Assembly: GCA_020249285.1 (NCBI GenBank)
Contig: JADCFX010000003.1
Location: 1 to 64,000 of the forward strand
Reading direction: 5' to 3'
From: Roseomonas sp.
GTDB lineage: Bacteria; Pseudomonadota; Alphaproteobacteria; Acetobacterales; Acetobacteraceae
Length of the DNA stretch: 64,000 nt
Of this stretch, positions 52,553-61,446 are shown in pieces. Under the pieces are notes generated by a model. It was not told the origin of the DNA and did no database searches. It saw nothing but the letters and a program-made list of their open reading frames with translations. Position numbers and translations under genes: made by a program. Every line of letters starts with the position of its first letter. The stretch's first letter is position 1.

Positions 52553-53250
52553 TACCGGGGGGTCGCTTCCCGCACTGCGGCCTCAAAGCGCTCAAAGGAA
52601 ATCGCGCCGGGCAGTTTTTGCGTGCCGATGATGAAGGTGGGGGTCGCGCTGACCTGATGCTCGGCCTCCCCCTTCTGGCGCGCTTCCAGAATGGCGCGCG
52701 CCAGTGCGTCATCCGCCCAGGCAGCGTTGAAGGCCTCGGTGCTCATGCCGGCGAGTGCGGCGATCTTGCCGATTTCCGCCTTGTGATCCACGCCGCGCGC
52801 ATAGGCCCAGCGATCCTGCGTGGCGAATAGCGCGGAGATGAAAGGTTCATAGCGATCGGCTGGGAAGCTGCGCGCGACAGCGTGGGCACGCAACGCGATT
52901 TCATCCAGCGGGAAGTCACGAAACACCATGCGCACGCGCCCGGTTTCCACCAATTCGCGTTTCACGCGCGGCCAGGTATCGCGGTGAAAGGCGCCACAAT
53001 GGCTGCAAGTGAGCGAGAAATACTCAATGGCTGTCACGGGGGCATCGGCCCGGCCAAGGCTGCGTTCATCCAAGCCGCCGGCAGTGACCGGGCGGGGTTG
53101 CGCGGGCGGCTGCGGCGGGGCTGGGGGCGGGGGCGTTGTTGGCGCGGTCGCGACTGGTGCGGTTGGCGCAGCCATCCAGCGCCAGGCGGCAAAACCACCA
53201 GCCAAAACCACAGCAGCCGATCCAGCCAATAGCAAACGACGATCAGGCAT
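52552..53250 (-). CDS. DsbA-like thioredoxin-fold protein
   Basis: Start MPDRRLLLAGSAAVVLAGG; SLTCSHCGAFHRDTWPRVKRELVETGRVRMVFRDFPLDEIALRA; ORF track extends upstream. Confidence 0.92.
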   Translation of the reverse strand: MPDRRLLLAGSAAVVLAGGFAAWRWMAAPTAPVATAPTTPPPPAPPQPPAQPRPVTAGGLDERSLGRADAPVTAIEYFSLTCSHCGAFHRDTWPRVKRELVETGRVRMVFRDFPLDEIALRAHAVARSFPADRYEPFISALFATQDRWAYARGVDHKAEIGKIAALAGMSTEAFNAAWADDALARAILEARQKGEAEHQVSATPTFIIGTQKLPGAISFERFEAAVREATPR

Positions 53251-53333
53251 TACTCTATCTCCTCCGGAACCGGCGCGCCTTTTCGGGGGGAAGCGCGCGG
53301 GCCGATTTGGCCTTGGGGGGGCGACTCGGCCCC

Positions 53334-53804
53334 TTAGCCTTGTTTTCGATAGACGCCGCGCGCCAATCTTTCCAGCGCTTCGCGCAAATCCCCTGTGGGT
53401 AACCCTTCCAGGGCGCTGGTAACGCGCTTTGGCAGCGCCACGGGGCGGGGCGGCAGGGCGGGTTTGGCCCCGGCCCGGGCCGGCTGATTGGTCTGCACGA
53501 AGCGCAGCCGCTCCACCGCCACACGCCCCAGCCCACCATTGATCCGGGCCATGAGTTCCGGCGCCAAATGGCTGAGTTCCAGCGCAATCGGGCCGGAACA
53601 GGCGATGGTCAGGCTGCCGGCGGTCAGCCGCAGCGGTTGGGTCACGGCGGCCAGGGCCGGGCCGACCAGGGCCGGCCAATCCGCCATGATCTGCGCCGCC
53701 GCAGGGCTCTTGCGTTTGAAGGCGGGGCGCGTCAGGGCTGGAATCAGGGCGCCGAGGGGTCTAGGCCCCCCAAAGAACCGCCTTTCATTCTCATTCCGGG
53801 ACAT
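53334..53804 (-). CDS. DUF721 (DciA-like) protein
   Basis: IMADWPALVGPALAAVTQPLRLTAGSLTIACSGPIALELSHLAPELMARINGGLG; mutY/smc neighbourhood. Confidence 0.88.
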   Translation of the reverse strand: MSRNENERRFFGGPRPLGALIPALTRPAFKRKSPAAAQIMADWPALVGPALAAVTQPLRLTAGSLTIACSGPIALELSHLAPELMARINGGLGRVAVERLRFVQTNQPARAGAKPALPPRPVALPKRVTSALEGLPTGDLREALERLARGVYRKQG

Positions 53805-53807
53805 GCC

Positions 53808-54866
53808 GTGAAACCCCCTTCCGCCACCGATCTACTGCACTGGTATGACAGGCACCGCCGCATCCTGCCATGGCGCGCCCCGCCTGGGGAGCGAGCAGAA
53901 CCCTATCACGTCTGGCTTTCGGAAATCATGCTGCAACAGACAACCGTGGCAACGGTGGGGCCTCGCTTTGCACGTTTTTTGGCGCGCTTCCCGGATCTGC
54001 CCGCCTTGGCTGAAGCGCCGTGGGAGGATGTGGCGGCGGAATGGGCCGGGCTTGGCTATTACGCGCGGGCGCGCAACCTGCACGCGGCGGCGCGGCAAAT
54101 CCTGGCCTTGGGCGGCTTTCCGGAAACGCGAGAGGGCTTGGCTGCCCTGCCCGGCATTGGCCCCTATACCGCCGCTGCCATCGCCGCCATTGCCTTCAAT
54201 GCGCCCGTGGTGCCGCTGGATGGCAATGTGGAACGCGTCACCACGCGGATTTTCGCGGTGGAGGAAGCGCTGCCGGGCGCCAAACCCAGGCTTGATGCGC
54301 TGGCGCAGGGTTTTCTGGCCGATAAGGCCGCCCATGCCCGACCGGGCGATTTCACTCAGGCTTTGTTTGATCTGGGGGCGGGGATTTGCACGCCGCGCAA
54401 GCCGGCCTGTGCGCTTTGCCCCTGGCAGAAGGCGTGCAAGGCGCAAAAGCTTGGCCTGACGGAAGCCCTGCCCCGCAAGGCGCCGAAGCCCGAGCGCCCC
54501 ACGCGCCATGGCGTGCATTTCCTGCTGATGGATGCGGAAGGCCAGGTTTGGCTAAGGCGCCGCCCGCCTCGTGGGCTTTTGGGCGGCATGTTGGAAATCC
54601 CTGGCACTTCCTGGCGGGAGACTACCTTGACCGCAGCCGAGGCGCTGGCTGAGGCACCGATCGCGCTTGCCTGGCAGCCAGTGGCCGGTGAGGCGCGGCA
54701 TGTCTTCACCCATTTCGCACTGACGATGCAGCTTTACCGCGCGCGGTTGTCAGCGCGGGCCAAGCGGCCTGAGGGCGAATGGCTGATACCGGCAGAAGCG
54801 GCGCATGCTCTGCCGAGTGTCATGCGGAAATTGCTGGTGCTGGGCGGATTTACGGGAGGCGCGTGA
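53808..54866 (+). CDS. mutY: A/G-specific adenine glycosylase MutY
   Basis: HRRILPWRAPP...YHVWLSEIMLQQTTVATVGPRFARFLARFPDLPALA, VPLDGNVERVTTRIFA, Fe-S cysteines CTPRKPACALCPWQKAC; GTG start. Confidence 0.96.
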   Translation: MKPPSATDLLHWYDRHRRILPWRAPPGERAEPYHVWLSEIMLQQTTVATVGPRFARFLARFPDLPALAEAPWEDVAAEWAGLGYYARARNLHAAARQILALGGFPETREGLAALPGIGPYTAAAIAAIAFNAPVVPLDGNVERVTTRIFAVEEALPGAKPRLDALAQGFLADKAAHARPGDFTQALFDLGAGICTPRKPACALCPWQKACKAQKLGLTEALPRKAPKPERPTRHGVHFLLMDAEGQVWLRRRPPRGLLGGMLEIPGTSWRETTLTAAEALAEAPIALAWQPVAGEARHVFTHFALTMQLYRARLSARAKRPEGEWLIPAEAAHALPSVMRKLLVLGGFTGGA

Positions 54867-54935
54867 TCGAGGCTGGCATGGCTACCCACTAGGAAAGGCG
54901 GGACGCCGATACCGTGAATGAGGCGCTATTTGCCG

Positions 54936-56282
54936 CTAAATCGCCGCTTCCCGCAGCATCATGCGTGCATCGCCATGCCAAATCTTGTCAAATCGTTGAA
55001 GCCAACGATCTGCCTGGGTTTCACCCGTGGCTAAAATTGCATCAAGCGGGTCAAGAAACAGCGCTTCATCCAGCCCGCGTGCATTCAAGCCATCACGCGC
55101 AATCTCCAACACATCGCGGCCTACATCGCGGAGCGACCGGCCCTGGATGGTGGCGGTAAGACCCTCACGTGGCACGGCTTCACGAAGCGCGCGGATTTCC
55201 GCGACACTCCAACCCCGTGTCAGCGCGCGCGCTGCCTTTTGCGCGGCGTCATCATAGATCAAGCCCACCCAAAAGGCCGGTAGCGCATTCAGCATGGAAG
55301 GTGCGCCTGCATCCGCGCCGCGCATTTCCAGAAAGCGCTTTAGCCGCACATCGGTGAATACCGTCGTCACATGATCCGCCCAATCGCCCATGGTGGCAGA
55401 TTGCCCGGCCAGTTTTTCTGCCTTGCCATTCAAGAAGGCGCGGAAGCTCTGCCCCGCCGCATCCAGCCATTGGCCATCGCGCATGATGAAATACATGGGC
55501 ACATCCAGCACCCAATCGGCGAAGCGTTCAAAGCCGAAGCCATCTTCAAACACCACGGCGGGGATGCCGGTGCGGTCCGGGTCCGTATCTGTCCAGACCC
55601 GGGCGCGGAGGCTCCGATAGCCGTTCTTTTTGCCCTCAGAAATCGGTGAATTGGCAAATAGCGCGGTCGCCAGCGGTTGCAGCGCTAGGCAGACGCGCAG
55701 CTTTTCCACCATATCCGCTTCATCGCCGAAATCGAGGTTCACCTGCACCGTGCAGGTGCGCAGCATCATATCAAGGCCCATGGCGCCGACGCGCGGCATA
55801 TATTGGCGCATGATCGCGTAGCGGCCCTTCGGCATCCAGGGCATGTCTTCGCGCTTCGCCAGCGGATGAAAGCCAATTGGCGCAAAGCCAAGGCCCAAAG
55901 GCGCGGCCACTTCGCGCACATCGTCCAAATGTTCGAAAAGCTCGGCGGCCACTTCATGCAGATTGGCCAAGGGCGCGCCGGAAAGCTCAAACTGCCCGCC
56001 TGGTTCCAGGCTGACAGAAGCGGCGCCGCGCTTCAGGCCAATCGGGTTGCCGCGATCCAGAATGGGCTCCCACCCCTTCGCCATCAGCCCTTCCAGCATG
56101 GCGCGGATGCCTTGGGGTTCGTAGGGCGGCGGTGCGTAATCCGTCAGGCGGAAGCCGAATTTTTCATGCTCGGTGCCGATGCGCCAGGCGGATTTGGGCT
56201 TGCAGCCGGCGGCGAACCATTCCGCCATTTGGCGGGCGGAGGTGATGGGCGTTGGATCGGACTCGCCGGGATTGGACATCAA
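54936..56282 (-). CDS. gshA: Glutamate--cysteine ligase
   Basis: WRIGTEHEKFGFRL, GLKRGAASVSLEPGGQFELSGAPL, RTCTVQVNLDF; plant/alphaproteobacterial type. Confidence 0.95.
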   Translation of the reverse strand: MMSNPGESDPTPITSARQMAEWFAAGCKPKSAWRIGTEHEKFGFRLTDYAPPPYEPQGIRAMLEGLMAKGWEPILDRGNPIGLKRGAASVSLEPGGQFELSGAPLANLHEVAAELFEHLDDVREVAAPLGLGFAPIGFHPLAKREDMPWMPKGRYAIMRQYMPRVGAMGLDMMLRTCTVQVNLDFGDEADMVEKLRVCLALQPLATALFANSPISEGKKNGYRSLRARVWTDTDPDRTGIPAVVFEDGFGFERFADWVLDVPMYFIMRDGQWLDAAGQSFRAFLNGKAEKLAGQSATMGDWADHVTTVFTDVRLKRFLEMRGADAGAPSMLNALPAFWVGLIYDDAAQKAARALTRGWSVAEIRALREAVPREGLTATIQGRSLRDVGRDVLEIARDGLNARGLDEALFLDPLDAILATGETQADRWLQRFDKIWHGDARMMLREAAI

Positions 56283-56321
56283 AACCTTCCAGGGGCGCCG
56301 CCGGGACGACGCGTAACATAA

Positions 56322-57041
56322 TCAGGACCAGTCACCCGCCAGGGCGGCGAGGACCGAAAGCCCCGCAACCGCCGCCGTCTCCGCCCGCAGGATGCGGGGG
56401 CCAAGGCCGATGGGTGTAACAAAGGGATACAGAGCGGCGGCGTCAAGTTCGGCGCGGTCAAAGCCACCTTCTGGGCCGATCAATAGGCCAAGCGGCAGGC
56501 GCTGGCCAGCAAGGGCTTGCGGCAAGGCGGGCGCGCCGGCGCGCTCAGCGGCCATGAACAGCGGCACGCCATCCCAGGCGGCCAGCGCGGCATGCAGGGG
56601 CATGGCTGCGTGGATCACGGGCAGGCTGAGCCTTTCGCATTGCTCGGTGGCGCCGCGCACAATGGCGGCAAGCCGCGCCTGGTTCACCCGATCCGCGACA
56701 GAACGGCGCGTGAGGACGGGATGAATGGCGGCGACACCAAGTTCGGTCGCTTTTTCTACCAACCATTCCATGGCATCGCGCTTGAGCGCGGCCACCATTA
56801 GGCGTAGATCGGGCTCAGGCGCTGGTGCGCGGCTTTGCGCTTCCAAAGCGATGCGGCAGCGATCCTTTTTCAGTGAGGCGATGCGCCCCGCCCATTCGCC
56901 ATCCCGCGCATTGAAGACCGCAACGGTATCGCCAGGGCCTCGGCGCAGCACGGCGCCCAGATGATGCGCCTGACCGGGCTCAGCCTCGATCTCAAGGCCG
57001 GCGGCGAGGTTGGTTTCAAGATGAAGGCGCGGGGTGGACAT
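56322..57041 (-). CDS. rsmE: 16S rRNA (uracil-1498-N3)-methyltransferase RsmE
   Basis: HHLGAVLRRGPGDTVAVFNARDGEW, LLIGPEGGFDRAEL, LGPRILRAETA. Confidence 0.95.
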   Translation of the reverse strand: MSTPRLHLETNLAAGLEIEAEPGQAHHLGAVLRRGPGDTVAVFNARDGEWAGRIASLKKDRCRIALEAQSRAPAPEPDLRLMVAALKRDAMEWLVEKATELGVAAIHPVLTRRSVADRVNQARLAAIVRGATEQCERLSLPVIHAAMPLHAALAAWDGVPLFMAAERAGAPALPQALAGQRLPLGLLIGPEGGFDRAELDAAALYPFVTPIGLGPRILRAETAAVAGLSVLAALAGDWS

Positions 57042-57069
57042 GGCGGGTTTCCATGCCCCTTATAGCCGC

Positions 57070-57969
57070 ATGAGTGGCCATACCGATATCCGTAGTGGCG
57101 GCTGGGTGGCGCGCCTGCCGCAGGCTTGGCGTCCCTATGCGCTGCTGATGCGCCTGGATCGGCCCATCGGGTCCTGGCTGCTTTTCCTGCCGGGGCTTTG
57201 GGCCTTTGCGCTGGTGGCGCCGGATTGGCGGCAGGGGCTTTGGCTAACCGCGCTATTCGGCCTGGGCGCGGTGCTGATGCGCGGCGCGGGCTGCGTGGTG
57301 AATGATCTGTGGGACCGGGATTTGGACCGGCAGGTGGAACGCACGGCGGGGCGCCCCTTGGCGTCCGGTGCCTTGCGCGCCCGCCATGCCTTGGTGTTTC
57401 TGGCGCTGGTGCTGGCGGCGGCTTTGCTGATCCTGCTGCAATTGAACGGTGCGACGCAGTTGCTTGGCGTGGCGTCCTTGGTGCCGGTGGTGCTTTACCC
57501 TTTGGCCAAGCGCGTGACGGATTGGCCGCAGGCGGTGCTTGGGGTGATTTTTTCTTGGGCCGCGCCCATGGGCTATGTGGCGGTGATGGGCGGGCTTGAT
57601 GGCGCGGCTTTGGCGCTTTGGGCCGCCGGGTTTTTCTGGATTCTGGGCTATGACACCATCTACGCGCATCAGGACCGGGAAGATGATGCGCTGGTTGGCA
57701 TAAGGTCTTCTGCGCTGCGCTTGGGCGATAAAACGCGGCCCTTCCTGATCCTTTGCTACGGGCTGACGATGGGCTTGCTGGCGCTGGCCGGGTGGCTGGC
57801 CGGGCTGGCGCCTTGGTATGTGCTAGGGCTCGCGCTTCCGGGCGCGATGTTGGCGCGGCAGGTGATCCAGCTTGATATCGCCGACCCGGCGCTCTGCCTT
57901 CGTCTGTTCAAGGCCAATCGGGATGTCGGGCTTGCCATTGCCGCGGCCTTCCTGCTGGGCCGGCTGTGA
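57070..57969 (+). CDS. ubiA: 4-hydroxybenzoate octaprenyltransferase UbiA
   Basis: MRLDRPIGSWLLFLPGLWA, GAGCVVNDLWDRDLDRQVERTAGRPLASG, GYDTIYAHQDREDD. Confidence 0.96.
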   Translation: MSGHTDIRSGGWVARLPQAWRPYALLMRLDRPIGSWLLFLPGLWAFALVAPDWRQGLWLTALFGLGAVLMRGAGCVVNDLWDRDLDRQVERTAGRPLASGALRARHALVFLALVLAAALLILLQLNGATQLLGVASLVPVVLYPLAKRVTDWPQAVLGVIFSWAAPMGYVAVMGGLDGAALALWAAGFFWILGYDTIYAHQDREDDALVGIRSSALRLGDKTRPFLILCYGLTMGLLALAGWLAGLAPWYVLGLALPGAMLARQVIQLDIADPALCLRLFKANRDVGLAIAAAFLLGRL

Positions 57970-58634
57970 CGCCGGAGGAATTCGTCGCCTCCCAAACGGT
58001 GATTGCACGCGCGCCCTTGGTGCCGGAAATCGCGCTCCATTTGGCGACTGAGATCACGCCTATCTGGCAAGCGACCGAAGCCTGGTTGGCCGAACAAAAC
58101 ATCGAACCGCCCTTCTGGGCCTTTGCCTGGCCGGGCGGGCAAGCCTTGGCGCGGGCTGTGCTGGATGATCCCAAGCTGGTGGCCGGCAAGCGCGTGCTGG
58201 ATTTCGCCGCCGGCTGCGGCATTGCCGCCATTGCCGCCGCGCAAGCCGGCGCGGTGATGGTGGAAGCCGCCGAAATTGACCCCCTCGCACTGGCCGCCGT
58301 GCGCTTGAACGCCGCGCTGAATGGCGTTTCGGTAGCCACCCCGCCCGGTGATGTGGTGGGCGCGCCCTGCCGCTGGGATGTGATTTTCGCCGGTGATGTC
58401 TGTTACGAGGCGCCCATGACCGCGCATATTCTGCCCTGGTTGCGTGCCCTTGTCGCGGCGGGGGCAGAGGTGCTGATCGCCGATCCGGGCCGCGCCTATT
58501 TGCCGAAGGCGGGGCTGGCGCCGATTGCGCGCTATAGCGTGCCGACGACCCGCGAATTGGAAGATCGCGACAGCCGAGAGGTCACCATTCACCGTCTTGC
58601 GGCGCCGGTTGGCGCTGGTGCAGGCTGTGGTTGA
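57966..58634 (+). CDS. Class I SAM-dependent methyltransferase (ETFB lysine methyltransferase-like)
   Basis: PFWAFAWPGGQALARAVLD, VLDFAAGCGIAAIAAAQAGA, IFAGDVCYE. Confidence 0.85.
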   Translation: MTPEEFVASQTVIARAPLVPEIALHLATEITPIWQATEAWLAEQNIEPPFWAFAWPGGQALARAVLDDPKLVAGKRVLDFAAGCGIAAIAAAQAGAVMVEAAEIDPLALAAVRLNAALNGVSVATPPGDVVGAPCRWDVIFAGDVCYEAPMTAHILPWLRALVAAGAEVLIADPGRAYLPKAGLAPIARYSVPTTRELEDRDSREVTIHRLAAPVGAGAGCG

Positions 58635-58651
58635 AAAAACAGGAGGAACCC

Positions 58652-59527
58652 ATGGCCGCCTATGCCCATCCCGAAGCGATTGTCAGCACCGAATGGCTCG
58701 CGGCCAATCTGGGCGATCCAAAGCTCCGCATCTTCGATTGCAGCACCTATCTTTTATATGAAACCGGCACGGGCCGGCCTTACAGCATCAAAAGCGGGCG
58801 GGAAGATCATGATGCCGGGCATATTCCGGGCGCGGCGTTTCTGGATGTGCAGGGGGAACTTTCGGACCACGCGGGCCGCTTCAACTTCACCATGCCAGCG
58901 CCGGATGATTTGGCGGCGCGCTTGGCAGCACGCGGCATTGGGGATGGCACGCGCGTGGTGCTCTATTCCCGCAAGACACCGCAATGGGCGACCCGCGTTT
59001 GGTGGATGATGCGTGCCATTGGCTTTGACAATGCCGCGATATTGAATGGTGGGATTGATGCCTGGGTGGCGGAAGGCCGCCCGCTTTCGACGGATGAGGC
59101 AAGCCACCCGCCCGCCACGCTGAAAGCCCGCCCGCGCCCTGGGCTTTTTGTGGGGCGGGATGAAATGCTGGCGGCGATTGGTGATGGTGGCACCTGTTCC
59201 ATCAATGCGCTGGCGCCTGACCTGCATAGCGGCGAGAACCCTCGCTATGGCAGACCGGGGCGCATTCCGGGCAGCGTCAATCTGCCGGCGGCATCATTGT
59301 TTGAAGCGGGCAGCTTCAAGCTGAAATCGCCCGATCAGGTGGCCGCAGCCTTCGCCGCGATTGGCGCGGATAAGGCCAAGCGGAAGCTTATCTATTGCGG
59401 CGGCGGCATTGCCGCGACGCTGGATGCGTTTCTTCTGCATCAATTGGGGCATGAGAATATCGCGGTCTATGACGCTTCCATGAATGAATGGGCGAAGGAT
59501 GCAAGCCTGCCAATGGAGGTCGGCTGA
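58652..59527 (+). CDS. sseA: 3-mercaptopyruvate sulfurtransferase / rhodanese
   Basis: DHDAGHIPGAAFLDVQGELSD, RVVLYSRKTPQWATRVWWMMRAIGFDNAAILNGGIDAW, IYCGGGIAATLDAFLLHQLG. Confidence 0.93.
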   Translation: MAAYAHPEAIVSTEWLAANLGDPKLRIFDCSTYLLYETGTGRPYSIKSGREDHDAGHIPGAAFLDVQGELSDHAGRFNFTMPAPDDLAARLAARGIGDGTRVVLYSRKTPQWATRVWWMMRAIGFDNAAILNGGIDAWVAEGRPLSTDEASHPPATLKARPRPGLFVGRDEMLAAIGDGGTCSINALAPDLHSGENPRYGRPGRIPGSVNLPAASLFEAGSFKLKSPDQVAAAFAAIGADKAKRKLIYCGGGIAATLDAFLLHQLGHENIAVYDASMNEWAKDASLPMEVG

Positions 59528-59535
59528 ACCGCACT

Positions 59536-60435
59536 TCACCCCAAGACGCGCTTCGCCACCACATCCAGTTTCGCGAGCAGATCAGGGTCGCGCTTTTCGG
59601 GGGAAGTGATCAACGCGTATTCCAGGGCGCGGTCGCAGCCGGCGGGGCAAGGGCCACGCGGCGCGCCAAGGCTGGGCACTACATGCTGCACTAAAGCCCG
59701 CGCCTTATCGGCATTGGAAAACAGCACCTTCACCACCTGATCCACTGTCACCGCATCATGGTCAGGGTGCCAGCAATCAAAATCCGTCACCATGGCAACC
59801 GTTGCGTAGCAAAGCTCCGCTTCGCGGGCGAGTTTCGCTTCGGGCATATTGGTCATGCCAATCACGCTACAGCCCCAGGCGCGATAAAGCTCACTCTCCG
59901 CCTTGGTGCTGAATTGCGGGCCCTCCATGACCAGGTAAGTGCCGCCGCGTGTCACGGGCAACGCCAGCTTGCGCGCGGCGGCTTCCAGCGCATCGCCAAG
60001 CCTGGGGCAGACCGGATGCGCGACTGAAACATGCGCGACACAGCCCGTGCCAAAGAAGGATTTTTCGCGCGCGAAGCTGCGGTCAATGAATTGGTCCACG
60101 ATCACGAAATGGCCGGGCGGCAAATCCTCCCGCAGCGATCCCACGGCGGAAAGCGAGATGATTTCGGTGCAGCCAATCCGCTTCAGCGCATCAATATTGG
60201 CGCGGTAATTGAGTGCCGATGGCGGGATGGGATGGCCGCGCCCATGGCGGGGCAGAAAGGCGCAGGGCACACCGTAAAGCCGCCCAGTCAGGATTTCATC
60301 CGAAGGATCACCCCATGGGGTGCGAACCTTGACCCAGCGGCGGTCTTCCAGCCCTTCCATGTCATAAAGCCCGGATCCACCGATCAGGCCGATCATGGGT
60401 TGGATATTGGGCTCAGGAGTGGTCATGGCAGGCAT
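59536..60435 (-). CDS. mtnP: S-methyl-5'-thioadenosine phosphorylase
   Basis: IGLIGGSGLYDMEGL, FLPRHGRGHPIPPSALNYRANIDALKRIGCTEIISLSAVGSL, EGPQFSTKAESELYRAWGCSVIGMTNMPEAKLAREAELCYATVAMVTDFDCWH. Confidence 0.97.
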   Translation of the reverse strand: MPAMTTPEPNIQPMIGLIGGSGLYDMEGLEDRRWVKVRTPWGDPSDEILTGRLYGVPCAFLPRHGRGHPIPPSALNYRANIDALKRIGCTEIISLSAVGSLREDLPPGHFVIVDQFIDRSFAREKSFFGTGCVAHVSVAHPVCPRLGDALEAAARKLALPVTRGGTYLVMEGPQFSTKAESELYRAWGCSVIGMTNMPEAKLAREAELCYATVAMVTDFDCWHPDHDAVTVDQVVKVLFSNADKARALVQHVVPSLGAPRGPCPAGCDRALEYALITSPEKRDPDLLAKLDVVAKRVLG

Positions 60436-60517
60436 TCCATCAGGGGCAGGGTGCGGCCGTTTAGCGCAGACGCGACTTTGATGCTAATCTGCGGCGGAAC
60501 AATGAAAGGCGCGCCCA

Positions 60518-60637
60518 ATGGCCCGTGTGATCCTGATACTGGCGCTGGCCTTGGCCGCTTGCGAGAAAAGCGAAAACCAAAGCGCCTTCGGCCCGCGCGG
60601 CACGGCGCTGCCGCCGCCGGGCCTTACGGCGCCATAA
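60518..60637 (+). CDS. Small (39 aa) putative lipoprotein
   Basis: MARVILILALALAACEKSENQSAFGPRGTALPPPGLTAP; lipobox LAAC; below the cutoff of the supplied ORF track. Confidence 0.6.
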   Translation: MARVILILALALAACEKSENQSAFGPRGTALPPPGLTAP

Positions 60638-61396
60638 TCACGTCTCCGCGCCGCCATTCACCTGGATCATTTGGCCATTCACGAAGGCACCGCCATCGGA
60701 GACGAGCATACCGACCACGGCGGCGATTTCATGCGGCTGACCGAGCCGGCCGACCGGCACGCGCGACACCATGCTGGCGATGTGGTGGTGCGCGGCTTCA
60801 TCATCGCGTTCGCCGGCGATGGGGCCGGGGGAGACAGCATTGGTGGTAATGCCCTTCGCGCCAAATTCCTTCGCCAAAGCCTTGGTCAGCCCCCAAAGCC
60901 CGTGCTTGGAAACCGAAACCGCCGCGCGGCCATTATAGCCATGGATGGCATTCATCCCGAGCAGGTTCACAATCCGCCCCCAGCCGCGATCAAGCATCCC
61001 CGGCAGGCAGGCACGCGCCAGCCACACGCTGGAATCGAGATCAACCGAAATCACGCGGCGCCAATCCGCATCGCTCATTTCCAGGAAACGACCATCAGGG
61101 CGAAGGGCGGCGTTATTCACCAGCACATCCACTGCGCCGAAGCTGGCAATGGCATCCCGTGCGATGCGCGCGCATTCTTCCGCCACGCCAACATCGGCCA
61201 TGGCAACCAAAGCCTCCACGCCCAAGGCGCGGGCTTCGGTGGCGACTGCCTCACAAGCGTCGCGATTGCGGGAGCCATTGATGACAACATTGAAACCCAT
61301 GCGCGCCAGTTCAAGCGCGATGGCGCGGCCAATATTGCGGCCGGCGCCGGTGATCAAAGCGGTTTTGCGTTGCGTGGTCATTTCCGTTTCTTTCAT
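60638..61396 (-). CDS. SDR-family protein with atypical active site
   Basis: ALITGAGRNIGRAIALELARMGFNVVINGSRN, VLVNNAALRPDG, AAVSVSKHGLWGLTKALAKEFGAKGITTNAVSPGPI; Tyr of YxxxK replaced by Val. Confidence 0.93.
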   Translation of the reverse strand: MKETEMTTQRKTALITGAGRNIGRAIALELARMGFNVVINGSRNRDACEAVATEARALGVEALVAMADVGVAEECARIARDAIASFGAVDVLVNNAALRPDGRFLEMSDADWRRVISVDLDSSVWLARACLPGMLDRGWGRIVNLLGMNAIHGYNGRAAVSVSKHGLWGLTKALAKEFGAKGITTNAVSPGPIAGERDDEAAHHHIASMVSRVPVGRLGQPHEIAAVVGMLVSDGGAFVNGQMIQVNGGAET

Positions 61397-61446
61397 GCGC
61401 AGTTTTGCCTGATTCTAAAGGGGGGTTGCGTGATCGGGCAAGGCGC

